A DNA stretch of 31,432 nt from positions 1 to 31,432 of the IMG/VR virus record IMGVR_UViG_3300042987_000154; one strand, given 5' to 3'. The notes below the pieces were generated by a model. The model saw only the letters and a list, made by a program, of their open reading frames with translations, was not told where the DNA came from and ran no database searches. This DNA comes from a virus. Position numbers and translations under genes: made by a program. Each line of letters begins with the position of its first letter. The stretch's first letter is position 1. Below, piece by piece: positions 15,451 to 22,993 of the stretch.

Positions 15451-16023
15451 TTATAATTTTGTAAATGTAGGAACTATTTCAGTAGTAATGGTATGAATTG
15501 AGTTGTTCTCTGATTTGCCTGAACAATATGATTTAAGAAGGTCTTTGTTGAGTTTAAAAAAATGGTCAAATTCTATAATAACCCAGTCTTTGTGTTTTTT
15601 AGAAGTAAAATATAAAAAATTATCTGTAACCCAAGTCATAGACGTTTGTACTGCTACAAACTTTCCTTTACGGTTAAATTTCATAAACAATATATTAACA
15701 TCATCTGACTCGCTTACATCCATCATTTGATCTAACCAACTTTCTAGAATTTTACATTCTCCAGTTAAAACTTGATGAAATGGAAAATCAGCATAACTTT
15801 TACACTCAGCATTCATTTTGCTGAAACTCTGCCCGGGCACTATATCACCTTTAAAACTACGAATCTGCCCTTCGTGCAGTATTTGTGTGCGTACTTGATT
15901 TTTACCACCTACATACGCACCGGATCCAGGAGCACGAATAAAACTCTCATTGTAGAGTTTGCTAAGATGTATAGCGACTTCACGCTCAAAACTGTTTCCC
16001 TTTTGTTTTTGTGGATTAGGCAT
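15451..16023 (-). CDS. PD-(D/E)XK nuclease, Holliday-junction-resolvase-like
   Basis: A 190-residue protein with the layout of PD-(D/E)XK resolvases and restriction-like nucleases: KGNSFEREVAIHLSKLY with Glu13, FIRAPGSGAY (29-37), KGDIVP with Asp60, and NAECKSY with Glu73 and Lys75, then FPFHQVL. These form the metal-binding E...D...ExK core. In phages such enzymes resolve branched DNA before packaging or trim recombination intermediates. No T4 endonuclease VII (gp49) is in the window, so it could fill that role, but this is inference. It is the last gene of the minus-strand operon after gp47 and gp46, 16 bases behind the radical SAM gene. This fits a recombination function. Confidence 0.7.
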   Translation of the reverse strand: MPNPQKQKGNSFEREVAIHLSKLYNESFIRAPGSGAYVGGKNQVRTQILHEGQIRSFKGDIVPGQSFSKMNAECKSYADFPFHQVLTGECKILESWLDQMMDVSESDDVNILFMKFNRKGKFVAVQTSMTWVTDNFLYFTSKKHKDWVIIEFDHFFKLNKDLLKSYCSGKSENNSIHTITTEIVPTFTKL

Positions 16024-16039
16024 GACTATATGTATACGA

Positions 16040-17053
16040 TTACCACTCAGTGGCGTAATTTTTATCTACGTATTTTGCTGAACATTTTGTACTACATTCG
16101 TAACTATTTTCAACAAAATTTTTATTCCAAAATTTATCACTTACAACATCTGTAAGTGTTGTAAGATTTAAGTTATATTTTTTTCCTAACTCAGACCAAT
16201 GAGTGTTATGGCTATATCTATTTGCTACCCAACAACATGGGTAAAATTCACCTTTGCTATTAATAAACAATCCTTTATTGCCTATATGGCATATAGGTTT
16301 AATATCACCTATAACTTTAACATCATTAAACAATTGTAAATTTGTTTCTGTATAACGCTCACGTAAAGTACGATTAGATAAATTCCAAATACGTCTTTCA
16401 AAACGGTGAGTACTACTTATTAAATCTTTACGTGTAGGCTCAAGTGCATCATTGGTTCCATAATGATCATACTTGCTACCAAATTTTGTGCTTCGTGTTA
16501 ATTGAAATTGGTCAAAACCTAAATTTTTAGCCATGCTCATCATACGATCTATGTGATTTTCATTAAACTTAAATCCTATAGCATCCCAAGTCATATAGCA
16601 TCTACTATTGCTTCTCAAAGTATTAATACCCAGCATAATACTGTCCCAATCACTATTGATACGGTACTGCTCATTACTTGCTTGATCATAGCCATCCAAA
16701 CTAAAATGAACGTGATCGACTTCCGTTAATATTTTTGCCAAATTAGTCCACCAATCTTGTTTTTTATAACTGCCGTTAGTTACTATTACTATGGCTATAT
16801 CTTTAAATGATTTTAGATATCTAATAATGGGTACTAGATCATGTGCGTAGATAGGATCACCGTCATCGCCGCAAAAGGTAATTTTTTCAACATGCCTACT
16901 TACAAACTCTGGTGTAAAATTCTTTTTAAAAAAATCTAAATTTAATTCTGTATTGGTTAAAGTTTTTGGCACTTCACTACGTGCGCATCGCGGACAGCGT
17001 AATGTACATTTACTACTTACCTCTATATGCCAATGCCATAATGCTAAACTCAT
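16040..17053 (-). CDS. Radical SAM protein with C-terminal Cys-rich (SPASM-like) region
   Basis: A 337-residue protein. The radical SAM cluster motif CTLRCPRC gives C16, C20 and C23 (CxxxCxxC). A GGE-like strand follows as FCGDDGDPIYAHDL, and later VIVTNGS and HVHFSLDGYD, as expected for the partial TIM barrel. Near the C terminus, Cys residues in KPICHIG, FYPCCW (about 274) and ECSTKC (C320, C324) could bind an auxiliary cluster, as in SPASM/twitch proteins. It may modify a peptide or another macromolecule. The substrate is unknown, and no short precursor-peptide gene is evident beside it. Its start overlaps the gp46 stop (ATGA), so translation is coupled and it belongs to the operon. Confidence 0.8.
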   Translation of the reverse strand: MSLALWHWHIEVSSKCTLRCPRCARSEVPKTLTNTELNLDFFKKNFTPEFVSRHVEKITFCGDDGDPIYAHDLVPIIRYLKSFKDIAIVIVTNGSYKKQDWWTNLAKILTEVDHVHFSLDGYDQASNEQYRINSDWDSIMLGINTLRSNSRCYMTWDAIGFKFNENHIDRMMSMAKNLGFDQFQLTRSTKFGSKYDHYGTNDALEPTRKDLISSTHRFERRIWNLSNRTLRERYTETNLQLFNDVKVIGDIKPICHIGNKGLFINSKGEFYPCCWVANRYSHNTHWSELGKKYNLNLTTLTDVVSDKFWNKNFVENSYECSTKCSAKYVDKNYATEW

Positions 17054-18813
17054 ACAAAATCATGTGTAGTGTTATATGTAGTGAATCCGTTTTCTTTGAC
17101 AACCTTCAGTACGCTAGGTACACGACCTGCAAGTTCTTCACGATGACTTACAAGCCATACTGACTTGTTCCTATTACGTGACATGTCTTTGAGAATAGCC
17201 ATGCTGTTTTCAACACCGATACTATCCATACCGCTGTCAATCAATTCATCAATAAACAATGTATTGATTGGGCTATATAGACTTTCCCATACATCACGGA
17301 ACGCAAATGATAGACCTAATATCAATCTATTGCGTTCGCCGCGAGAAAGATTATCGAAATCAAGTTCACGACCTAATTCGGTAATCTCAACATTAAGATC
17401 GTTTTGGAATACAACTTGATGAGGCAAGCCTATTCTATCAAGGTAGTGTGTGAGCCTTGCATTGAGATAACTTAGATTTTGATCGATAATCTTCTTGCGG
17501 ACGAAACTATCTTTACTTGTTAATAACTCTAACAAAAACTTTTGATGGTCTGATAATCTTGTGTACTCATTTATTTTATCAAAACTTATTGGTTGTAGTG
17601 CTTGACTTTCCATTTCACCAATTTGATCGGTGTATGGATTTTCATCTTTTTCTTTTTCGTCAATTTTTACAATCAATGAATCAACTAAACTACGATGTTG
17701 AAAGGCTTCTTGCTCTGTATCATAGTATAATTTTGGTTGTTTACCGATAGTACCTAGTTCTGTTTTTGCCGTAGTTAGTTCTAACAACTCTGCTTTCAAT
17801 GTAGCGAGTGTGTCTGTGGTGGCTTTTACAAATTTTTCTCTTTCCTTTAAAAGTTTATTATGTTTATCATCGTGTATATCTTGACCACAAGTATGACACT
17901 TATGATCTTGTAATGATTTTAATTCTTTTTCGGCTTTCTTTAGACCTTTTTCTTCACGATCTATATCACTCTCTGTTCTATTGATTGCTTTATCTAGGTC
18001 GGCTAAATCTTTTTTCTTTTGATTATATAAAGCCAAATCTTTATGACCCTGAAGTTCACTATCAATATCTAACTTTTGTAGTTCTTCAAGGTCATCTTTG
18101 AGTTTCAATAAATCTTCATCGTGCTTGGCATCCCAAAGTTTCGCTCGTCTTTTTAAGTTTTCAATTTGTTCTTGTATTCGTTTATTTGCTTCTTCTATTG
18201 CTTTGTTTTTATATTCTTCTTCGGTTATTTTGTCTTTTGTACTCTTTATTTGCTCTTTTATAAGTTCTGCTTTTTCACTCAACAATGTGATGCCAAGCAA
18301 CTGTTCAATAATGTTACGCTGATCATTAGCCTTCATGGCTAAAAATGGTTCGCTATAAGTATTTAGTGCCACAATATGTTTAAACATATCGGGTGTCATA
18401 CCTATTGCACGTTCTATATGCTCTTGTGTTTCTTTATTTTCACCTTGAGCATCGTTTACACATTCTTCTTCCTGATTATTTATATAAAATTTTAATACAT
18501 TTGGTTTACGACCGCGTTCAATCTTATAATCAACACCGTTACAACTAAACTCTAATGTAACCATCATACCCTTAGCATTGGTACGATTGATTAGATTATC
18601 TTTACGAATTTGATTGATTGGCGTACCAAATAGTACATATGATAAACCCTGTATTAATGTAGTCTTACCAGTACCGTTTCTAGCACCGTCACCACCAAGA
18701 TCGAGGTTCTCACCAAGAATCAATGTGAGTTCCTTGCTATCAAAGTTCACAGCCTGTGTGACTGCGCCAATCGATAGAAAGTTTCTTAGTGTTATGTTCT
18801 TTAAAGATATCAT
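17050..18813 (-). CDS. gp46: Recombination endonuclease subunit gp46 (Rad50/SbcC-like ATPase)
   Basis: A 587-residue SMC-type ATPase that works with gp47 to process DNA ends for T4-type recombination-dependent replication. N-terminal Walker A: GENLDLGGDGARNGTGKTTL (about 34-53), with the insertion typical of gp46. Two long coiled coils flank a zinc hook, KCHTCGQ, at about residue 305. The C terminus has the ABC signature NLSRGERNRLILGLSFAF and the Walker B LFIDELIDSGMD. T4 gp46 is 560 residues. The gene ends with TGA overlapping the next ATG. Its start has no clear ribosome site, only AT-rich sequence, in a 25-base gap after the upstream gene. Unlike T4, two unrelated genes separate it from gp47. 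Confidence 0.95.
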   Translation of the reverse strand: MISLKNITLRNFLSIGAVTQAVNFDSKELTLILGENLDLGGDGARNGTGKTTLIQGLSYVLFGTPINQIRKDNLINRTNAKGMMVTLEFSCNGVDYKIERGRKPNVLKFYINNQEEECVNDAQGENKETQEHIERAIGMTPDMFKHIVALNTYSEPFLAMKANDQRNIIEQLLGITLLSEKAELIKEQIKSTKDKITEEEYKNKAIEEANKRIQEQIENLKRRAKLWDAKHDEDLLKLKDDLEELQKLDIDSELQGHKDLALYNQKKKDLADLDKAINRTESDIDREEKGLKKAEKELKSLQDHKCHTCGQDIHDDKHNKLLKEREKFVKATTDTLATLKAELLELTTAKTELGTIGKQPKLYYDTEQEAFQHRSLVDSLIVKIDEKEKDENPYTDQIGEMESQALQPISFDKINEYTRLSDHQKFLLELLTSKDSFVRKKIIDQNLSYLNARLTHYLDRIGLPHQVVFQNDLNVEITELGRELDFDNLSRGERNRLILGLSFAFRDVWESLYSPINTLFIDELIDSGMDSIGVENSMAILKDMSRNRNKSVWLVSHREELAGRVPSVLKVVKENGFTTYNTTHDFV

Positions 18814-18838
18814 AGTTGATTATTATATTATATAAATT

Positions 18839-19843
18839 TTAACTCTGCAAATAATAAGGATTATTTGCAATTATTTTGGCTAGATGTTTTTCATTTGCAT
18901 CTAACCTATTCCACATTTTATGTCTCAATTCTGTAATACTATCTAATGTAGGATATGCATTAATAAAATTTTTTATAGTTTTTAAAAGTTTTAATTTGTA
19001 AAATTGATTATTTGGTTCTTTATTATAAGTATGCCCATCAAAAAGATCATCAAATGTATCAAAGCCCAACTCACGCACCTTATCTACTTGGTTGTGCGGA
19101 GCAAACCACAATGGCATTTGATGCCATGCAAATGGTTTATATGACTTTTCACTCAAATCTGTATATGTATTACTTGGGGGCAGGCTTTCAAGTATTACAT
19201 TTACCAATGATTGATATAGTTTTATTGAAAAAGAATTTATATCGTGATAATCAGTAAAACTTTCTTTGTCTATAACCATAGGTACAGGATAAGGATCCAT
19301 TATTTTTTTCCAATATTGTAAACTCATATTGGTAATTCTATCTATACCAAAACTTGCTCTAGTTTGATTTTTGGCTATACTTAAAATCATTTTAATTATT
19401 TCAGCACGTTCAGTAGTAGGGTTGTTTGCCAAAACAATTAAGTGCGAACTCATAGGTATGTTTACCCAATCAACCTGCTCTTTTTTAAGTTTGCCGTAGT
19501 AATCAAACATATTTGCACTTGCTGACGGAATAATTTCATGGTCATAGTTTAAAATTTTTGGATTGTTAGTGGGTACACTTAGTACAATTTTAATTTTATT
19601 TTTCGGATATGCTACTTTATCTAAAATGTAACTTATCAAAACTTCTATTGCCGAATGTTCCATAGACCCATTTAATATTAAAGTCCTATCGTTCATATTG
19701 TAATTTGAAATAAAATCTACTATATACTTTGCTTTGACATTAAAATCATTTGTTTTTAACTGTTCGGTAAGGTTAAATGAAAAGTACATTAAATTAAAAG
19801 CAATCTCACTATCATTTTCGGTTATAAAATCTAAAAACTTCAT
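18839..19843 (-). CDS. Paralogue B of a tandem pair: unknown, possibly glycosyltransferase-like
   Basis: A 334-residue protein that I cannot assign firmly. It is clearly related to the preceding gene. The best shared block is near residues 230-280: SEKSYKPFAWHQMPLWFAPH followed by LGFDTFDDLFDGHTY. The order ExxxKPxxxxxxPxxxxxP, then LGFxTFDxxFDxxYD, recalls marine-phage and algal proteins related to glycosyltransferases of the GT10 (fucosyltransferase) kind. This is a faint resemblance, not an identification. No signal peptide or membrane segment is visible. Its ATG overlaps the upstream stop by one base (TAATG), so the two are translationally coupled. It lies between gp47 and gp46 in the recombination operon. 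Confidence 0.6.
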   Translation of the reverse strand: MKFLDFITENDSEIAFNLMYFSFNLTEQLKTNDFNVKAKYIVDFISNYNMNDRTLILNGSMEHSAIEVLISYILDKVAYPKNKIKIVLSVPTNNPKILNYDHEIIPSASANMFDYYGKLKKEQVDWVNIPMSSHLIVLANNPTTERAEIIKMILSIAKNQTRASFGIDRITNMSLQYWKKIMDPYPVPMVIDKESFTDYHDINSFSIKLYQSLVNVILESLPPSNTYTDLSEKSYKPFAWHQMPLWFAPHNQVDKVRELGFDTFDDLFDGHTYNKEPNNQFYKLKLLKTIKNFINAYPTLDSITELRHKMWNRLDANEKHLAKIIANNPYYLQS

Positions 19844-20889
19844 TATAATGGATCCCTGCTAAAATAGTGATGTTTTAGATAAGGCGGATTTTTAATAATA
19901 ATTGACTCTAATAAATTGTTATTATACTCTAGTCTGGGGAAAAGACTCCCACGTAACGAACGCACATGATCAACTGTTGGATAACTATCCATAAATTTTT
20001 TTAAAACTTTTAGTAATTTAAGTTTATATAAATTATAATAAGTTTCAGTATCATAGGGATGTCCATCAAATATGTCATCAAACATATCAAACCCTAAGTC
20101 TCGCAATTTTTTAATCTGTCCTGCGGGTGCCAAAAATAGAGGTAATTGATGATAAGCAAAAGGTTTAAAACTTTTTTCAGTAAGTAAAATGCCGTACCAA
20201 TTATCAGGCGGCTCTGTCTCTAGTACCAAATGAATTAGACTTTTGTACATCACACTTGAAGTATTTGATAATTGTATTACAGAAGTATGTGAACTCATGT
20301 CGTCTAATTCAATAGGAATACTTTTAGGATAAAACATCTTTTGGTAATCTTCAATTTCTTGTTGGCTGGCATCAATAGTATGAAAACTTACTTTTACTTT
20401 TTCTCCATATAAGTCCAAAAGACTTTTTATAATATCAGCACGTAAACTGTTTGGTCTTCTACAGAGAGCGATTAAATGTGAATTAATCTCTACATTTTTC
20501 CATGCAATACCTTGCTTTCTAAGTTTTGTATAAAATCCTAACCAATCTGCTGCTCCAGTATGAGTCACCTCACACATATAATTTTTAAACACCGGATCTA
20601 TTAAAGTGGTACCAAATACTAATTTTATTTGATTTTTAGGAAATCTAATGTAAGGTAAAAATTTTTTTAACAATGCACCTATAGACCAAACCTCATTTGA
20701 ACAGTTTAAAACTAAAGTTCTTTGACCCAACTTTACAGCATTAATTTCATATGCTAACCGTTCGTGCCTTTGATTTTTATTTTCTAAGTGTAATGCATTC
20801 CATGTTATCCAAGGAATTTCTACAGATACATATTCTTTAGTTTCAAATATAAATTGATTGTAATCTATATTTTTATCGTCGGTTAGCAT
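19843..20889 (-). CDS. Paralogue A of a tandem pair: unknown, possibly glycosyltransferase-like
   Basis: A 348-residue protein. Landmarks: NAVKLGQRTLVLNCSNEVWS (about 50-69, matching NDRTLILNGSMEHSAIEVLI in its partner), a middle strand-rich region with NSHLIALCRRPNSLRADIIK, and the C-terminal LTEKSFKPFAYHQLPLFLAP with LGFDMFDDIFDGHPYD. The parallel blocks in the same order across both proteins show an ancient gene duplication. The E-K-x-x-K-P block is the part most like GT10-type glycosyltransferases, an uncertain link. The ATG follows the gp47 stop with no gap. A role in sugar decoration of DNA, virion or host would be a guess. Nothing in the sequence settles it. Confidence 0.6.
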   Translation of the reverse strand: MLTDDKNIDYNQFIFETKEYVSVEIPWITWNALHLENKNQRHERLAYEINAVKLGQRTLVLNCSNEVWSIGALLKKFLPYIRFPKNQIKLVFGTTLIDPVFKNYMCEVTHTGAADWLGFYTKLRKQGIAWKNVEINSHLIALCRRPNSLRADIIKSLLDLYGEKVKVSFHTIDASQQEIEDYQKMFYPKSIPIELDDMSSHTSVIQLSNTSSVMYKSLIHLVLETEPPDNWYGILLTEKSFKPFAYHQLPLFLAPAGQIKKLRDLGFDMFDDIFDGHPYDTETYYNLYKLKLLKVLKKFMDSYPTVDHVRSLRGSLFPRLEYNNNLLESIIIKNPPYLKHHYFSRDPL

Positions 20890-21909
20890 TTACAAATTCC
20901 TATATATTTCTAATAGTAATTTGTGGTCGTAAAATTGACTCTCTATGTTGCTTATTTGATCTGTTATTATTTGATCAACACTTTCAAATTTCAACTCGCC
21001 CGGCGCAAGATCAAGTTGATGTTGATCTAATTTTATAGGTATTAATGCCATTTCACGTAGTTGATGTTTTGGAATAAGTTGCTCTTTAATAAAGTTTGCC
21101 TCTTCATAACTTATTTCTATATTGAGATGAACTCTTACGCTACTTCTTGGCAATAATAATCCATCTGGATTTTCAAGCACATCACTAAGTTTATAGACAC
21201 GAAATACAGGTTGTTTAGGCCATGATTTGAATATAGGATCAACTCCCCATTCAAGTATCATCATACCACGTGCGTCATCACCTGCATCTGCATAGTTATG
21301 TGGGAAAGCATTGCCCATATACCAAATATTCTTTCTTGCTTGACGTTTATGAAAATGCCCGCTGTATACTTGTTCAAATCCTTTAACATGCTCATCATTA
21401 ATTTCACCGTGATCTGGCATCTCTACCATTGCGTTCATGTAGAAGCGTGGCAACTCAAGATGCGAAAACAAATATTTCGTTGATTTGATCTTGAGCAGTT
21501 TCTTGTATTCATCTCCTACTAACCATGGCGCAATTGTTACGTCATCTTGACTGAACCAATCATTTACAATCACTACATTTTTTAGATGTTTTGCCCATTC
21601 AACACTATGTATATCTCTACGGTCACGATAATATAAGTCGTGGTTACCTGGAATAAAGTATACCACATCAAAATTGTCGTTTAGTTTTTCTAAAGCACGT
21701 AGACCATACTGCATAGTGTGTATGTTGATACTTGCACGATGGTGATTGTAATCACCCAAGAAAAAGCAAGTCTCGCAACCTTCTGCCTTAGCAGTCTCTA
21801 TAAACCAATCAACGAAATCGGCACAATCTTGATTGTGTTCAAGACTGTTTGATTTTAAGCCAAAGTGTATATCTGTAAAGACCGCTGCCTTCTTAAATAA
21901 GTTGGACAT
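20890..21909 (-). CDS. gp47: Recombination endonuclease subunit gp47 (Mre11/SbcD-like)
   Basis: A 339-residue metallophosphoesterase, equal in length to T4 gp47. The calcineurin-type metal ligands are all visible: FTDIHFG (D13, H15), FLGDYNHHR (D53), PGNHD (88-92), FSHLE (H150) and SGHFHKR (H185, H187). With gp46 it resects double-strand ends for recombination-dependent replication. The C-terminal part (from about residue 260) is the helical region expected to contact gp46. It heads a coupled operon with two unknown genes, gp46, the radical SAM protein and a nuclease. No Shine-Dalgarno sequence is evident before the ATG, and no clear promoter is seen in the 44-base gap after gp55. Confidence 0.95.
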   Translation of the reverse strand: MSNLFKKAAVFTDIHFGLKSNSLEHNQDCADFVDWFIETAKAEGCETCFFLGDYNHHRASINIHTMQYGLRALEKLNDNFDVVYFIPGNHDLYYRDRRDIHSVEWAKHLKNVVIVNDWFSQDDVTIAPWLVGDEYKKLLKIKSTKYLFSHLELPRFYMNAMVEMPDHGEINDEHVKGFEQVYSGHFHKRQARKNIWYMGNAFPHNYADAGDDARGMMILEWGVDPIFKSWPKQPVFRVYKLSDVLENPDGLLLPRSSVRVHLNIEISYEEANFIKEQLIPKHQLREMALIPIKLDQHQLDLAPGELKFESVDQIITDQISNIESQFYDHKLLLEIYRNL

Positions 21910-21953
21910 CTATATAGTTTATCTAAGTTATTGATTTTATTAAAGTTTTTTGG

Positions 21954-22850
21954 TTATTCTTCATAACTATCAAATTTCATATCACGCATTTGGCGTGTGT
22001 AACTCGGGTTCAATCCATTCATTTCTAAAATATCGTCACGGATATTTTGATTACGCTTTTCAGTATTCAACACGCGGCAGAAACTATTTGTGATAGCGGC
22101 TGTGTAGTATGCGAATGGGTTAGCACTCTTGGCTTCATTGAATCGTAATCCAACATAAGTTAGCTGTAAAATTGCGCTATTACGCATTTCATCATTGTAA
22201 GTATAACCACGCCAGTTGAACTTCATGGCATACTTTTCACACAACATAATGAACATGCGGGCTAGTTTGTCAGTAATCTTTCCATGATCCTTACTAAACT
22301 CACCAGTCTTTACACCGCCCTTCCAATGACTTTTGCCAACACAAATTGCACTATTGTTTTCATCTAATTTGTAGTGTTGGAATGGTGGGAAGTTGACCTT
22401 GACATGAACCATGTCATCAACATCGTCCTTAGTATCTTCAAGTTCTAAATCTTCAAATAGACTTTCTTCTTCTTGGTCATCGAATTCTAATATGTCTTTT
22501 GCTGTTTTCTTTTTAACAACCTTGCGTGGTTGCTTTGGGCTTACTGGAATATGATCCCAAGTCATAACACGAAATACAAGATCGGTTACGGGTATATCCT
22601 TTAATTTAACTTCTTGTCCAGTTTGATTTAAAATTCTTGCTGCTCTTGCTTCTCTAGCAGCCTTGATGTTTTTGGGTCTTATTAGTTGATCTAATGACTT
22701 TTCCAATGGGCTCTGTGGCATGTCAATGATTAGATCATATTGATGATATTCTTGACGGCTATAGCAGCAATATGTAGTTTTGCTGGCATGTATCTCTTTT
22801 AGAATATCTTTATTGTTTAGATAGTTAACAGGTTTCTTAGCAGTAGACAT
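21954..22850 (-). CDS. gp55: Late-transcription sigma factor (gp55) with internal insertion
   Basis: A 298-residue protein. The start MSTAKKPVNYLNNKDILKEI aligns with the T4 gp55 N terminus (YNYVNNKELL). The C-terminal part, YAMKFNWRGYTYNDEMRNSA then NPFAYYTAAITNSFCRVLNT, matches the T4 region-2-like core (RFNFSGYT...EMI...NPHAYITQA). Between them lie about 130 extra residues with an acidic stretch (DDQEEESLFEDLELED). T4 gp55 is 185 residues. gp55 recruits RNA polymerase to TATAAATA late promoters. I place the start at 22850, not at the upstream ATG 22886. AGAGGAA lies just before 22850, and the longer version would start inside a sigma70 -10 element. Confidence 0.9.
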   Translation of the reverse strand: MSTAKKPVNYLNNKDILKEIHASKTTYCCYSRQEYHQYDLIIDMPQSPLEKSLDQLIRPKNIKAAREARAARILNQTGQEVKLKDIPVTDLVFRVMTWDHIPVSPKQPRKVVKKKTAKDILEFDDQEEESLFEDLELEDTKDDVDDMVHVKVNFPPFQHYKLDENNSAICVGKSHWKGGVKTGEFSKDHGKITDKLARMFIMLCEKYAMKFNWRGYTYNDEMRNSAILQLTYVGLRFNEAKSANPFAYYTAAITNSFCRVLNTEKRNQNIRDDILEMNGLNPSYTRQMRDMKFDSYEE

Positions 22851-22852
22851 AG

Positions 22853-22859
22853 TTCCTCT
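22853..22859 (-). promoter_or_regulatory. Ribosome-binding site fixing the gp55 start
   Basis: Minus-strand AGAGGAA lies 2 bases before ATG 22850. No such site precedes the alternative ATG at 22886. Confidence 0.7.
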
Positions 22860-22877
22860 TGTTATTGTGTTGTAAAA

Positions 22878-22906
22878 ATGATACATGACCTGACAGATTA
22901 TGTCAA
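22878..22906 (-). promoter_or_regulatory. Host sigma70-type promoter of gp55
   Basis: Minus strand: TTGACA (22901-22906), a 17-base spacer, then TATCAT (22878-22883). The -35 is perfect, the -10 has one mismatch, and the spacing is ideal. It lies 28 bases before the gp55 ATG. This would allow transcription before any late factor exists. Confidence 0.75.
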
Positions 22907-22938
22907 GCCTGCAATAGAAAAACGGTGATTTTTAGGGC

Positions 22939-22946
22939 GATAAATA
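22939..22946 (+). promoter_or_regulatory. Late promoter box of the baseplate operon
   Basis: GATAAATA, one mismatch from consensus, lies 47 bases before the ATG at 22994. It points towards the opposing box at 22962-22969. Confidence 0.6.
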
Positions 22947-22961
22947 ATACACAAGACAGTC

Positions 22962-22969
22962 TATTTATA
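22962..22969 (-). promoter_or_regulatory. Possible late promoter box upstream of gp55
   Basis: A perfect minus-strand TATAAATA lies upstream of the sigma70 -35 element of gp55. If used, gp55 would stimulate its own transcription late in infection. It lies within the leader of the plus-strand baseplate transcript. Confidence 0.5.
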
Positions 22970-22993
22970 CATATAGAACTGTAAAGGAATTAT

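Noticed and set aside
22851-22886. Upstream ATG extending gp55 by 12 residues
   Set aside because: It lies next to the -10 element of the gp55 promoter and lacks a ribosome site, whereas AGAGGAA precedes 22850.
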